Assembly (NCBI RefSeq): GCF_030519475.1
Contig: NZ_JAUMKD010000009.1
Coordinates: 204,478 to 268,477, forward strand
DNA from: Micromonospora sp. C28SCA-DRY-2
Lineage (GTDB): Bacteria; Actinomycetota; Actinomycetes; Mycobacteriales; Micromonosporaceae
Direction of reading: 5' to 3'
Length of the DNA: 64,000 nucleotides
Under the pieces are notes generated by a model. That model was given only the letters and a program-made list of their open reading frames with translations. It made no database searches and was not told where the DNA came from. Below are positions 7,694-16,913 of this stretch, in pieces. Both the position numbers and the translations under genes were made by a program. Positions within the stretch are counted from its first letter, which is position 1; every line of letters begins with the position of its first letter.

Positions 7694-9100
7694 GTGTCGG
7701 TCACCGATGACATGCGGTCGGAGTCGCGAGCCGGCGGGCCGCCGCCCGTCCCGGCGCAGCCCGACGGGCAGTTCGACCGCACCCCGCCGCAGGACGTCGC
7801 CGCCGAGCAGTGCGTGCTGGGCGGCATGCTGCTCTCCAAGGACGCGATCGCCGACGTCGTGGAGATCCTCAAGACCAACGACTTCTACCGGCCGGTGCAC
7901 GCCACCATCTTCGACACCATCCTGGAGATCTACGGCCGGGGTGAGCCGGCCGACTCGATCACCGTGGCGGCGGCGCTGGCCGACTCCGGCGACCTGGTAC
8001 GGGTGGGCGGCGCTCCCTACCTGCACACCCTGATCGCCAGCGTGCCGACCGCGGCGAACGCCGCGTACTACGCGCGGATCGTCAGCGAGCGGGCGGTGCT
8101 CCGGCGACTGGTCGAGGCCGGCACCAAGATCGTGCAGCTCGGCTACGGCACCGCCAACGGCGGCAGCCGGGACGTCGACGACATCGTCGACCTCGCCCAG
8201 CAGGCCGTCTACGACGTCACCGAGCGCCGGGTCAGCGAGGACTTCGCGGTCCTCGCCGACATGCTCCAGCCGACCCTCGACGAGATCGAGGCGGTGGGCG
8301 CCCAGGGCGGCGTGATGACCGGCGTGCCGACCGGGTTCACCGACCTCGACCGGCTGCTCAACGGCCTGCACCCGGGGCAACTTGTGATCGTGGCAGGCAG
8401 GCCTGGTCTGGGCAAATCGACGGCAAGTATGGACTTTGCCCGAAATGCCGCCATCCGCGCCAACCAGGCGGCGGCCATCTTCTCGCTGGAAATGAGCAAG
8501 GTCGAGATCGTCATGCGACTGCTCTCGGCCGAGGCCCGGGTGCCGCTGCACGTGCTGCGCAGCGGGCAGCTCTCCGACGACGACTGGACCAAGCTGGCCC
8601 GCTGCATGGGCGAGATCAGCGAGGCGCCGCTCTTCGTCGACGACACGCCGAGCATGAACCTGATGGAGATCCGGGCCAAGGCGCGGCGGCTCAAGCAGCG
8701 GCACGACCTGAAGATGATCGTGGTGGACTACCTCCAGCTGATGACCTCGCCGAAGCGCACCGAGAGCCGCCAGCAGGAGGTCGCGGACCTGTCCCGGGGT
8801 CTCAAGCTGCTGGCCAAGGAGGTCGAGTGCCCGGTCATCGCGGTGAGCCAGCTGAACCGTGGCCCGGAGCAGCGCACCGACAAGCGGCCACAGCTTTCCG
8901 ATTTGCGCGAATCTGGCTCAATTGAGCAGGATGCTGACGTGGTGATCCTCCTGCACCGGGACGACTACTACGACAAGGAGTCCCCCCGGGCCGGGGAAGC
9001 GGACTTCATCGTCGCCAAGCACCGGAATGGCCCGACCGACACCATCACCGTCGCCGCCCAGCTGCACCTGTCCCGCTTCGTCGACATGGCCATCGTCTAG
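7694..9100 (+). CDS. dnaB: Replicative DNA helicase DnaB
   Basis: 468 residues from GTG 7694, placed by GGAGGGGG at 7681-7688. The N-terminal DnaG-interacting domain contains QDVAAEQCVLGGMLLSKDAI. The RecA-like motor has Walker A GRPGLGKST near residue 236, Walker B MIVVDYLQLM near 340, then SQLNRGPEQR and DLRESGSIEQDAD near 400. As a hexamer it unwinds the fork in the 5'-3' direction and recruits primase. The length and continuous motifs show there is no intein, although actinobacterial dnaB is a common intein site. Confidence 0.97.
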   Translation: MSVTDDMRSESRAGGPPPVPAQPDGQFDRTPPQDVAAEQCVLGGMLLSKDAIADVVEILKTNDFYRPVHATIFDTILEIYGRGEPADSITVAAALADSGDLVRVGGAPYLHTLIASVPTAANAAYYARIVSERAVLRRLVEAGTKIVQLGYGTANGGSRDVDDIVDLAQQAVYDVTERRVSEDFAVLADMLQPTLDEIEAVGAQGGVMTGVPTGFTDLDRLLNGLHPGQLVIVAGRPGLGKSTASMDFARNAAIRANQAAAIFSLEMSKVEIVMRLLSAEARVPLHVLRSGQLSDDDWTKLARCMGEISEAPLFVDDTPSMNLMEIRAKARRLKQRHDLKMIVVDYLQLMTSPKRTESRQQEVADLSRGLKLLAKEVECPVIAVSQLNRGPEQRTDKRPQLSDLRESGSIEQDADVVILLHRDDYYDKESPRAGEADFIVAKHRNGPTDTITVAAQLHLSRFVDMAIV

Positions 9101-9158
9101 ACCGTCCGGGCGGGCCAGACGCCCGGCACGCCCGGGCAGCACGTGGTCTGGTCGCCGC

Positions 9159-9977
9159 TCAGCCGAGCAGCGGGAACCAGCCGGCGACCTCACCGAGTTC
9201 GAGCCGGTCGCGGTCGGTCAGCGGGAGCCGTCCGGTGGCCTTGAGCAGGAACTCCTCGTCGCTCCATGCGGCCGGGCGGACCGCCTCGTCGCTGAGCAGG
9301 CCGTCCATGGTGGCCACCGCCACGCGTACCGCGAGCACGCCGGGGCGCGGCGCGTCGGGCAGGTCCAGCACCAGGTCGAGGTGGTGGACGACCGCCTCGG
9401 TGGTGAGCGTGGCGAGGAAGTCGGGCACCCGGAGGACGTGGCCCTGGGTGCTGACGAAGCCGTCCGGGTCCGCCCGGCCGGCGGCGCGCACCGCGGCGGG
9501 GGCGGTGTCGCACCAGAGCCGGACCACGCCGCTGGGCCGCTCGAAGGCGGCCGCGGAGCGGCGTACCCACCAGGCGTGCCGGGCGGCGGTGTCGTCCGCT
9601 TCGCCGGGGAAGCCCCGCCAGTAGCTGACGTCGTCCACGGTGGCCGGGCCGTCGGCGGGGCTGGCCAGCGCGACCAGGGCCCGCTGCGCGTCGCCGAGGA
9701 CGTGCAGCAGCAGGTCGGCGACGAGCCAGCCGCGGCACCGGGTGGGCCGTTGCAGGTCGGTGTCGTCGAGGTCGGCCACCGCCCGGGTGATCCCGTCGTA
9801 CGCCTGGGCGAGCGCGATGTGGTGCCGGGCGGAGGTGGCCGGGGAATCCCGCGGCGGCGGACGACCGCCGGCGGTGGAGACCGGTGCGGGTGCGACACCG
9901 CGCTCCGCCGGGCCGGATCCCCGGCCGGGCTCCGGCTCGCGCACCCCGGGGCTTCCCGACGGTCTCTCGGGCGTCAT
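9159..9977 (-). CDS. MDMPI/DinB-fold protein, maleylpyruvate isomerase type
   Basis: About 272 residues. After a Pro-rich N-terminal tail, the region from about residue 50 (ARHHIALAQAYDGITRAVADL, TRCRGWLVADLLLHVLGDAQ) resembles the four-helix N-terminal domain of mycothiol-dependent maleylpyruvate isomerases. TEAVVHHLDLVLDLPD (near 195) holds the paired His typical of the metal site. Mycothiol is the low-molecular-weight thiol of actinomycetes, so many such proteins are thiol transferases of unknown substrate. The start at 9977 is uncertain: there is no good ribosome binding site, and the tail could be shorter. Confidence 0.7.
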   Translation of the reverse strand: MTPERPSGSPGVREPEPGRGSGPAERGVAPAPVSTAGGRPPPRDSPATSARHHIALAQAYDGITRAVADLDDTDLQRPTRCRGWLVADLLLHVLGDAQRALVALASPADGPATVDDVSYWRGFPGEADDTAARHAWWVRRSAAAFERPSGVVRLWCDTAPAAVRAAGRADPDGFVSTQGHVLRVPDFLATLTTEAVVHHLDLVLDLPDAPRPGVLAVRVAVATMDGLLSDEAVRPAAWSDEEFLLKATGRLPLTDRDRLELGEVAGWFPLLG

Positions 9978-10066
9978 GGGAGGCAGCGTCGCACGATCGG
10001 CCGGGTTCGGCACGCCGACGGGGCGCGACCGGACCGGCGCGCCGCCGGCCCGGTCGCGGTCGGTGC

Positions 10067-10474
10067 TCAGCCGAACATCTCGTCGAGGAAGCTCTTGTGC
10101 TTCTTGCGCCGGTAGTGCCCGTGGTAGCCGTGGTGCTGGCCGTGGCCGCCGTAGGCCGGGGCCGGCGCCGGCGGGTAGCCGTGCGCGGGCGGCGGGGGCG
10201 GCGGCACCGCGCCGTAGCCGGGCTGGTGCGGCGCGGGCGCGGGCGGGGGCGGCGGGGGCGGCGGGTAGCCCCCCTGCGGCTGACCGGGCTGGCCCGGCTG
10301 CCCGGCCGGAGCGGCGGCGTGCTGGCGGTTCCAGTTCGCCTCCGCCTCGAACAGCTTCTCCAGTTCGCCGCGGTCGAGGAAGATCCCTCGGCACTCCCCG
10401 CACTGGTCGATGACGACGCCGCTGCGCTCGTACTGGCGCATTTCTCCGTGACACTTGGGACAGGTGAGGCTCAT
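10067..10474 (-). CDS. Zinc-ribbon (zf-TFIIB-type) protein with Pro/Gly/His-rich tail
   Basis: About 135 residues. The N-terminal 45 residues hold two CxxC knuckles, CPKCHGEM and CGECRGIFLDRGELEKL, the pattern of the short zf-TFIIB-like family. A long Pro-rich linker follows (about 55-105), then a His/Tyr-rich stretch and a basic end with RRKKHKSFLDEMFG. The ATG at 10474 is preceded directly by an in-frame GTG. The family is thought to bind nucleic acid or assist membrane-associated complexes; the role here is unknown. Confidence 0.8.
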   Translation of the reverse strand: MSLTCPKCHGEMRQYERSGVVIDQCGECRGIFLDRGELEKLFEAEANWNRQHAAAPAGQPGQPGQPQGGYPPPPPPPPAPAPHQPGYGAVPPPPPPAHGYPPAPAPAYGGHGQHHGYHGHYRRKKHKSFLDEMFG

Positions 10475-10496
10475 CACCCGACGGTACCCGGTCCGG

Positions 10497-11129
10497 TCAC
10501 GCGGTCGCCGTCAGCGCCTCCGTGACCTCGTCGTCGGAAACCTCGTGGAAGTCGTCGTAGTAGGCGCTGACCGCCATGAACTCCGGCGGGTGCTGGGCGC
10601 AGACGACCTGGTCGGCCTCGGCGGAGAGCATCTCGTACGCCTCCTGGGAGCCGACCGGCACCGCGACGACCACCCGGCGGGCGCCGAGCCGGCGGGCGAC
10701 CTCCACGGCGGCCCGGGCCGTGGCGCCGGTGGCCAGCCCGTCGTCGACGATCACGGCGGTACGCCCGGAGAGGTCCAGCGGTGGTCGGCCGGCCCGGTAG
10801 AGCCGCTCCCGCCGGTCCAGTTCGGCCTGCTCGCGGCGGGTGACCTCGGCGATGTCCTCGGCGCTGAGCCGGCTCGCGATCTGGTCGTTGAGCACCTGCA
10901 CGCCGCCCGGTCCGAGCGCGCCGAAGGCGACCTCGGCCGCCCAGGGCATGCCGAGCTTGCGTACCACCAGCACGTCCAGGGGTGCGCCGAGCCGTTCGGC
11001 GACCACCTCGGCCACCGGTACGCCGCCGCGTACCAGGCCGAGCACGATGACGTCCGGTTCGCCGATCAGGGCGGTGAGCCGGTCGGCGAGCATCCGGCCC
11101 GCCTCGGCCCGGTCGCGATAGGTGGTCAT
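10497..11129 (-). CDS. Phosphoribosyltransferase-family protein
   Basis: 210 residues from MTTYRDRAEAGRMLADRL. The PRPP-binding loop VIVDDGLATGATARAAV near residue 125 is the signature of type I phosphoribosyltransferases, and GLVRGGVPVAEVVA near 38 matches the PPi loop. Proteins of this shape (hydrolase or ComF-like) are widespread stand-alone PRTases with unsettled substrates. It is 22 bp upstream of the zinc-ribbon gene on the same strand. A longer frame upstream of 11129 looks spurious because the family starts at MTTYRDR. Confidence 0.85.
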   Translation of the reverse strand: MTTYRDRAEAGRMLADRLTALIGEPDVIVLGLVRGGVPVAEVVAERLGAPLDVLVVRKLGMPWAAEVAFGALGPGGVQVLNDQIASRLSAEDIAEVTRREQAELDRRERLYRAGRPPLDLSGRTAVIVDDGLATGATARAAVEVARRLGARRVVVAVPVGSQEAYEMLSAEADQVVCAQHPPEFMAVSAYYDDFHEVSDDEVTEALTATA

Positions 11130-11228
11130 GTTCCAGGTGTACGCCCTGCCGCCGCGCTTCGCCCGCCAGTTGGCCGAACCGGTCACGGCGGCGGCCCGCT
11201 CAGCCCGCGTCGGCTCGCCGGGTGAGCC

Positions 11229-12518
11229 TCACCGTGGCGTCAGGCCGGCCGAGTCGACCCGCGGCGGCCGCAGCGCGGCTGCCCAGACCAGGAACGCGAC
11301 CGGGTAGAGCAGGTAGCCGAACCGGGTCGACGGCATCAGCAGGATCGCGGCGAGCAGCCCGTACCCGCAGATCAGCGCGGCGGTGGCGGCGGCGCGGGGC
11401 GGGCGGCGGGCGAGCCGGACGGCGATCGCCAGCCCGGCGGCGACGAGCAGCGCGGCGGCGACCGCCCGGCCGGCCGGCAGCGTGGTGGCGATCAGGTGCC
11501 CGGGGAACGGGGACTGGGCGGGGCTGGTGACCAGGCCGTGGCCGAGTGGGAAGCGGAGCACGTTCTCGACCAGCGCGTCCCGGTCGACGAGCAGCACGGG
11601 CAGCAGCGCGGCGACGGGCAGGCCGAGGGCGCCGGCCGCCACCCGCAGCCCGGCCCGGCGGGTCGCCCCCCAGATCACCAGGACGAGCGCGACCGGCCAG
11701 GCGAAGAGCTTCAGTGCGCCGGCGACGCCGACCGCGACGCCCGCCGCGCCGGGCCGGTCGGCGGCGGCGAGCGCCAGCGCGAGCAGGCAGAGCGCGAGGA
11801 CCGGCAGGTCGTCGCCGCCGGTGGCCAGGGTGAGGGCGCAGATCGGCAGTACGGTGGCGGCCTGCACGCCGCGCAGCAGCGCGCCGTCCCGGTCGGTGCG
11901 CCGGCCGTCCGGCCCGCGCAGGGCGCGGACCGCCAGGGCGAGCGCGATCGCGGTGCCGACCGCGAACCACGCCCGCGCGTCGGTCCACCAGGCGTCGACG
12001 GCCGCCCGGGGCAGCCCGAACAGCGCCATCCCCGGCTGGTACGGGGTGTAGCCGAGCAACTGCTCGCCGGGCGGCAGGGCGGCGATCGCGTCGTGGCCGA
12101 GATAGGGGGTGCCGGTGTCGACGAGCCGGTCGCCGGAGTGTTCGACCACCAGCACCTCCTCCTGCGCCCGGTCGGTACGCCCACCGGCCCGCTGCACGCT
12201 CTGCGCGACCAGCGGCAGCAGGGCGGTGGCGGCCCACGCGAAGGCGGTGACCGCCCAGCGGGCCCGCAACCCGGTCAGCGGCGACCCGGGCGACCGGCGG
12301 TGGAGCAGGAGTTGCCCGCTCGCGGCGAGCGCGGCGAGGAGGTAGCCGACCGCCGCGATGCCACCCCAGGCGCGGTGTGGCAGCAGGGTGGAGGTGGCGG
12401 CGGTGACCGCGGCGAACGCGGCGGAGACGGCGTACAGCCCGAGGTCGAGGGCGAGGCCGCCGGCGGCGGTGTCCAGCTTCCGCCAGACGGGACGTCGGGT
12501 GGTGGGGGCGGCGGTCAC
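11229..12518 (-). CDS. GT87-family (DUF2029) polyprenol-linked mannosyltransferase-like membrane protein
   Basis: 429 residues, GTG start at 12518, with about ten hydrophobic segments. Motifs include YTPYQPGMALFGLPRA near 165, LRFPLGHGLVTSPAQSPFPGHLI near 320 and MPSTRFGYLLYPVAF near 395. This is typical of GT-C transferases using lipid-linked mannose in actinobacterial lipoglycan or glycoprotein synthesis. Acceptor specificity cannot be read. It follows the GGDEF-EAL gene by 74 bp on the same strand. Confidence 0.75.
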   Translation of the reverse strand: MTAAPTTRRPVWRKLDTAAGGLALDLGLYAVSAAFAAVTAATSTLLPHRAWGGIAAVGYLLAALAASGQLLLHRRSPGSPLTGLRARWAVTAFAWAATALLPLVAQSVQRAGGRTDRAQEEVLVVEHSGDRLVDTGTPYLGHDAIAALPPGEQLLGYTPYQPGMALFGLPRAAVDAWWTDARAWFAVGTAIALALAVRALRGPDGRRTDRDGALLRGVQAATVLPICALTLATGGDDLPVLALCLLALALAAADRPGAAGVAVGVAGALKLFAWPVALVLVIWGATRRAGLRVAAGALGLPVAALLPVLLVDRDALVENVLRFPLGHGLVTSPAQSPFPGHLIATTLPAGRAVAAALLVAAGLAIAVRLARRPPRAAATAALICGYGLLAAILLMPSTRFGYLLYPVAFLVWAAALRPPRVDSAGLTPR

Positions 12519-12592
12519 GCGGGCCAGTCTGGCAGACCGCCGGCGGACGGCTCACGCGCCGACGCGGGTGGCGTTCGCGGCGCCGATCGGGT

Positions 12593-15106
12593 TCAGGCGG
12601 GCAGGGGCCGGTCGGTGCGGCCGCGGCCGTTCGGCCGGCGGCCCGGGGCGAACCGGATCACCGCGCCCGCGTCGTGCAGCGGGGGCGCCAGCGCGCCGGG
12701 GCTGCCGCCGGAGCCGCGTTGCAGGGCGGCCAGCAGGGTGCCGGCGGGCATCGGCCGGCCGAAGAGGTGGCCCTGCCCGGCGGCGCAGCCCAGTTCCCAG
12801 AGCGCCCGGCGCTGCGGTTCCCGCTCGACCCCTTCGGCGACGACGGCGAGGTCGAGGCTGCGGCCGAGGTCGAGGGTGGAGCGGATCACCGCGGCGGCCT
12901 CGGCCGACGTCTCCATCTCGGTGACGAAGCTCCGGTCGATCTTCAACTCGTGCACCGGGATCCGGGACAGCAACGACAGTGACGAGTAGCCCGTGCCGAA
13001 GTCGTCCAACGCGAGCCGGACGCCCTCGTCGCGGAGCCGGCTGAGCACCCGGTCGACCACGTCGAGCTGGCTGAGCGTGAGGGTCTCGGTCAGCTCCAGC
13101 ACCAGCCGGTCGGGTGGCAGGTCGTGCGCGCGCAGCCGGGCCAGCACCGAGCCGGGGAAGCGGGCGTCGAGCAGGCTGCGCGGGGACACGTTGACCGCCA
13201 CCGGCACGTCGAAGCCGGCGTCGCGCCAACTGCCGGCCGCGATGAGCGCCTGGTCGAGGATCGCCTCGGCGAAGGCGGGCAGCAGGCCGGAGCGTTCCAC
13301 CGCCTCCAGGAAGCGCAGCGGGTCGATCACGCCGTGCACCGGATGGTGCCAGCGGGCCAGCGCCTCCGCGCCGGTCACCTCGCCGGTGCCCAGGTCGACG
13401 ATCGGTTGGAAGTTGACGGTGAACTCCTGGTCGGCCACCGCGCGGGGCAGTTCGCCACCCAGGGCCAGCCGGCCGAGGTCGGCGGTGTCCCGGTTCGGGG
13501 CGTAGGTGGAGGTCCGCTGGCCGGCGCGCTTCGCCTGGTACATCGCCACGTCGGCGCGGCGCAGCAGTTCGGCCATCCCGCCGCTGGCCGGGGCGGCGGC
13601 GATCCCGCCGCTGGCCTCCACGCTGATCCGCATGCCGTCCAGGTCGAACGGCTCGTGCAGCGCGCCGAGCAGCGCCTCGGCCCGGTGCGCGGCCACCGCG
13701 GGCGCCGGCAGCCCGCGCAGCAGCACGGCGAACTCGTCGCCGCCCAGCCGGGCCACCAGGTCGCCGTCCTGGGCGGCGCCGCGCAGCCGGTCGGCGACCT
13801 GCACCAGCACCTGGTCGCCGGCGGCGTGCCCGAGGGTGTCGTTGACCTCCTTGAAGTGGTTGAGGTCGATCAGCACCAGGGCGGTGACCCCGTCGGCGTG
13901 CCGGGTGCTGAGCTGCTCGGTGCCCTGCTCCAGCAGGTGCCGCCGGTTGGCCAGCCCGGTGAGCGGGTCGTGGGTGGCGGCGTACGCGTGCTCGTCGGCG
14001 ACCCGGGCCAGTTCGGCGTACGCCTGCGCGTTGCGTACGGCGGTGCAGAGCGCCGAGGCGAAGGTGCGCAGCGTGTACTGCTCGCGTTCGGAGAGCCGTA
14101 CCGGGCCGCGGAACCGCAGCCGGAGCACGCCGACGTCGACCGCCCGGTCGTGCCCCTCCAGCGCGGCCGGGACGACCGTGCCGTCCACGGTGGTGGGCTG
14201 GCCGGCCGGCCCGTCGTACGTCACGCCGCCGGTGCCGCCCCGCACGGTGCGGCCGTCGTCGCGCAGCTCGATCTCCACCTCGTCGGCGGAGAAGAGTTCG
14301 GCGGCCTGGGTGACCGCGGTGGTGAGGACCTTGTCCAGGTCGACCACGTTCAGCGCGTCGGTGGTGCGGGCCAGCCGCTGCCACGCCTGCTGCTCGGTGC
14401 GGGCCCGGAAGCGGGTGGAGTAGGCGAGGTGCAGGCTCAGGACGAGCAGCGGCACGGCGAGCAGCAGCCGGTTGTCGATCCGGATGATGAAGACGGTGCC
14501 GATGATGACGAGGAGTCGGGCCAACCCGCCGCCGAGCCGCAGGTCCCAGTCCCCGCGGAACACGGCGCTGAGCCGGGTTCCGGTCGCCAGCGCGATGACC
14601 GGCAGCGTGATCGCCTCGTCGACCACCACCGCGGCGAGGTACGCGACAGCGATCGGGCCGACCACGCCGAGCACGTCGCCGCCGTCGGTCTGCCAGCCGC
14701 TGGCGTGCAGGACCAGCCCGGCCACCGTGGCGACCAGCATGTTCTTGCCGACGCCGAACAGCGCCTTGACGGGGGTCAGGCGCGCCAGCGCGGTGGCGAT
14801 CGCGACGCCGGCTCCGGTGGCCAGCACCACCGTGGGCAGCGGTGCCACCGCGAGCGCGATCATGATCGCGGTCTCGGTCCAGGCGATGTAGTGGTGGGTG
14901 GCGCGGATCCGGATCCGCACCTTGACCGTGAAGCCCACCGCCACCAGGGAGATCAGGGCCGCCCAGACCACCGCCGTGTCCGGCAGGCCGTGGAGCGGGA
15001 CGCGGGTCGCGGAGACGGCCCCGGCCAGGCCGGCCACAACGACGACGAGACCGACTAGCAGCCGTAGCTGCCGATCGGTCCCAGTCTGTCGATCCTGTGG
15101 AGCCAC
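12593..15106 (-). CDS. Membrane-bound GGDEF-EAL cyclic-di-GMP enzyme
   Basis: 837 residues from GTG 15106 (AGGGAAG just upstream). Residues about 12-240 form seven to eight membrane segments, and about 260-390 look like a GAF-type sensor. The GGDEF domain follows with an intact active site RLGGDEF near 454. The EAL domain starts near 560 and has GAEALARW near 579, DDFGTGYSS near 699, KIDRSF and EGVE, so all the catalytic signatures seen are kept. It could both make and degrade c-di-GMP, which in sporulating actinomycetes controls development through BldD. An inverted repeat TCACCT/AGGTGA lies at 15162-15178 upstream. Confidence 0.92.
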   Translation of the reverse strand: MAPQDRQTGTDRQLRLLVGLVVVVAGLAGAVSATRVPLHGLPDTAVVWAALISLVAVGFTVKVRIRIRATHHYIAWTETAIMIALAVAPLPTVVLATGAGVAIATALARLTPVKALFGVGKNMLVATVAGLVLHASGWQTDGGDVLGVVGPIAVAYLAAVVVDEAITLPVIALATGTRLSAVFRGDWDLRLGGGLARLLVIIGTVFIIRIDNRLLLAVPLLVLSLHLAYSTRFRARTEQQAWQRLARTTDALNVVDLDKVLTTAVTQAAELFSADEVEIELRDDGRTVRGGTGGVTYDGPAGQPTTVDGTVVPAALEGHDRAVDVGVLRLRFRGPVRLSEREQYTLRTFASALCTAVRNAQAYAELARVADEHAYAATHDPLTGLANRRHLLEQGTEQLSTRHADGVTALVLIDLNHFKEVNDTLGHAAGDQVLVQVADRLRGAAQDGDLVARLGGDEFAVLLRGLPAPAVAAHRAEALLGALHEPFDLDGMRISVEASGGIAAAPASGGMAELLRRADVAMYQAKRAGQRTSTYAPNRDTADLGRLALGGELPRAVADQEFTVNFQPIVDLGTGEVTGAEALARWHHPVHGVIDPLRFLEAVERSGLLPAFAEAILDQALIAAGSWRDAGFDVPVAVNVSPRSLLDARFPGSVLARLRAHDLPPDRLVLELTETLTLSQLDVVDRVLSRLRDEGVRLALDDFGTGYSSLSLLSRIPVHELKIDRSFVTEMETSAEAAAVIRSTLDLGRSLDLAVVAEGVEREPQRRALWELGCAAGQGHLFGRPMPAGTLLAALQRGSGGSPGALAPPLHDAGAVIRFAPGRRPNGRGRTDRPLPA

Positions 15107-15619
15107 CCGTCTTCCCTGTCGTCATCGACGGCTGCGCTCCGCAAGACTACTGCGATTGTGGTCACCTACAGAAGGTGAACCAACCGCAACTCAGCCCCAT
15201 TCGTTCGACGTCATTTCGACCCCCAGCTGATCGGTACCGGCTTTCGATGGGGTCAGCCTAAGGGAACTTGGCGCTGGTTTGAGACGATAAATGTCCATAT
15301 GCGCAATATGAGCTAATACGGCAATGAGCTGTCACGGTCAGTTCGGTGATCCTGACGCAATGCGAACGCTTCTTTCGCTATGCACTTGTCAGGTCGCTCT
15401 GCGCGACATCCACCCGCCACAGTCAATGCGTGTAATCAGTCTGACGACTGGTCGCGGCCACCTCATCGTCGGTTCGGCCAGGTGTCCGACTCAACCCCTA
15501 TGGTGTCCCCATTCTCGGCGGGTTCGTGCTGGTTGGGCGGCACTTCCGGCCTTCTTTCCGCTCACCCGGCAGCATCCCGTGACCACCTGAATACCCGCTT
15601 AGTCGAAGCAGCCGCCGCA
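15107..15619. other. Intergenic tract of lower GC upstream of a decayed regulator
   Basis: No gene found. The stretch is visibly less GC-rich than its neighbours, especially 15260-15480. It contains TCACCT/AGGTGA (15162-15178) in front of the GGDEF-EAL gene and CATAT/ATATG around GCGCA (15296-15310). The composition fits old transferred or decaying DNA. Confidence 0.5.
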
Positions 15620-15851
15620 GTGCGGATTCGCGTTCTCGGGGGCTTGTCGGTGCAAGTTGCCCCGGGCAGGGTGCACGGCGGAACCGGGCAGTAGCACAAC
15701 GTTCTCCCGGCGCTTGACCACACCACCTGGACAAACGGTGACGGCCGCTCAACTCGTGGATGAACTCCGGGGTGACCGGCCCACCACAATTGCCTATCCA
15801 CAGCCCACGGTGCCGGCCCGGGGAACTGGTCGACGCGGGCCGGAACCCTGA
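15620..15851 (+). pseudogene. Decayed SARP/BTAD-type transcriptional regulator (N-terminal fragment)
   Basis: From GTG 15620 the frame reads VRIRVLGGLSVQV, the canonical N-terminus of SARP/AfsR DNA-binding domains, and stops after GGTGQ at TAG 15692-15694. In the +1 frame the homology resumes with TTPPGQTVTAAQLVDELRGD followed by RPTTIAYPQ. This matches the conserved pGq.Vs...LvdeLWGd.pP...A segment of the same domain. The rest of the winged helix, the BTAD domain and any ATPase are absent before moaC. A frameshift plus truncation is the simplest reading. SARPs usually activate antibiotic clusters, so this may be the scar of a lost locus. Confidence 0.65.
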
Positions 15852-15916
15852 ATGCCGGCAGTCGGGCGACCGCGGCACCGGCCCGTGCCGCGCGGCCGGG
15901 GGATAGGCTCGCCCCC

Positions 15917-16408
15917 GTGACCGAACCCGCGCAGCTCACCCACGTCGATTCGGCCGGCGCGGCCCGCATGGTCGACGTCTCCGCCAAGCCGGTCTCCGGC
16001 CGGGAGGCCGTCGCCGCCGGCCGGCTGCGGACCACCGCCGAGGTGATCGACCTGCTGCGCCGCGACGGCCTGCCCAAGGGCGACGCGCTCGCCGTCGCGC
16101 GGCTGGCCGGCATCATGGGCGCGAAGCGCACCCCCGACCTGATCCCGCTCTGCCACCCGATCGCCCTGCACGGGGTGACGGTCGACCTGACCCTCACCGA
16201 CGACACCGTGGAGATCACCGCGACCGTCCGCACCGCCGACCGGACCGGCGTGGAGATGGAGGCGCTGACCGCGGTGGCCGTCGCCGGGCTGGCCCTGGTC
16301 GACATGGTCAAGGCGGTCGACCCGGCGGCCAGCGTGGACGCGGTGCGGGTGCTGCGCAAGACCGGCGGCAAGACCGGTGAGTGGATGCGCCCGGAGGGCC
16401 GGCCGTGA
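15917..16408 (+). CDS. moaC: Cyclic pyranopterin monophosphate synthase MoaC
   Basis: 163 residues from GTG 15917. It carries the family marks AARMVDVSAKPVS, AGIMGAKRTPDLIPLCHPI and TGVEMEALTAVAVAGL..DMVKAVD. MoaC converts the 8,9-dihydro-GTP product of MoaA to cyclic pyranopterin monophosphate, the first stable intermediate of molybdenum cofactor synthesis. The length is standard. Its stop overlaps the next start as GTGA. The partner moaA is not next door but at 30.9 kb. Confidence 0.95.
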   Translation: MTEPAQLTHVDSAGAARMVDVSAKPVSGREAVAAGRLRTTAEVIDLLRRDGLPKGDALAVARLAGIMGAKRTPDLIPLCHPIALHGVTVDLTLTDDTVEITATVRTADRTGVEMEALTAVAVAGLALVDMVKAVDPAASVDAVRVLRKTGGKTGEWMRPEGRP

Positions 16409-16875
16409 TCCGCGCCCGGGTGATCGTGGCGTCCAACCGGGCCGCCGCCGGGGTGTACGCCGACACCAGCGGGCCGCTGCTCGTCGCCGGCCTGCGCGAG
16501 CTGGGTTGCGAGGTGGCCGAGCCGGTGGTGGTGCCCGACGGCGACCCGGTCGGCGCGGCGCTGCGCACGGCGGTGGCCGACGGGATGGACGTGGTGGTCA
16601 CCAGCGGCGGGACGGGCATCAACCCGTCGGACCGGACTCCGGACCTGACCCGGGCGCTGCTCGACTACGAGATCCCCGGCATCGCGGAGGCGATCCGGGC
16701 GCACAGCCGCGACAAGGTGCCCAGCGCGGCGCTCTCCCGAGGGCTGGCCGGCGTCGCGGGTCGCACGCTGGTGGTCAACCTGCCCGGCTCCACCGGCGGC
16801 GCCCGCGACGGACTCGCCGTACTGGGCCCGATCCTGCGCCACGCCGTCGACCAGCTCCGCGGCGGCGACCACTGA
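16405..16875 (+). CDS. mog: Molybdopterin adenylyltransferase-type MogA/MoaB
   Basis: 156 residues from GTG 16405 with the MPT-binding signature TSGGTGINPSDRTPD near residue 70 and VNLPGSTGGARDGL near 130. The family adenylylates molybdopterin to prepare it for molybdate insertion by MoeA. In actinobacteria the MoaB-like branch often fulfils the MogA role, so the exact subfamily is uncertain. It overlaps moaC by four bases. Confidence 0.9.
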   Translation: MIRARVIVASNRAAAGVYADTSGPLLVAGLRELGCEVAEPVVVPDGDPVGAALRTAVADGMDVVVTSGGTGINPSDRTPDLTRALLDYEIPGIAEAIRAHSRDKVPSAALSRGLAGVAGRTLVVNLPGSTGGARDGLAVLGPILRHAVDQLRGGDH

Positions 16876-16913
16876 CCCGCCCCCCGAGCGGGTCGCCCGG
16901 ATAGGCTCGGCCG

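Noticed and set aside
7694..9100. Intein in dnaB
   Set aside because: All helicase motifs are contiguous and the length is normal.
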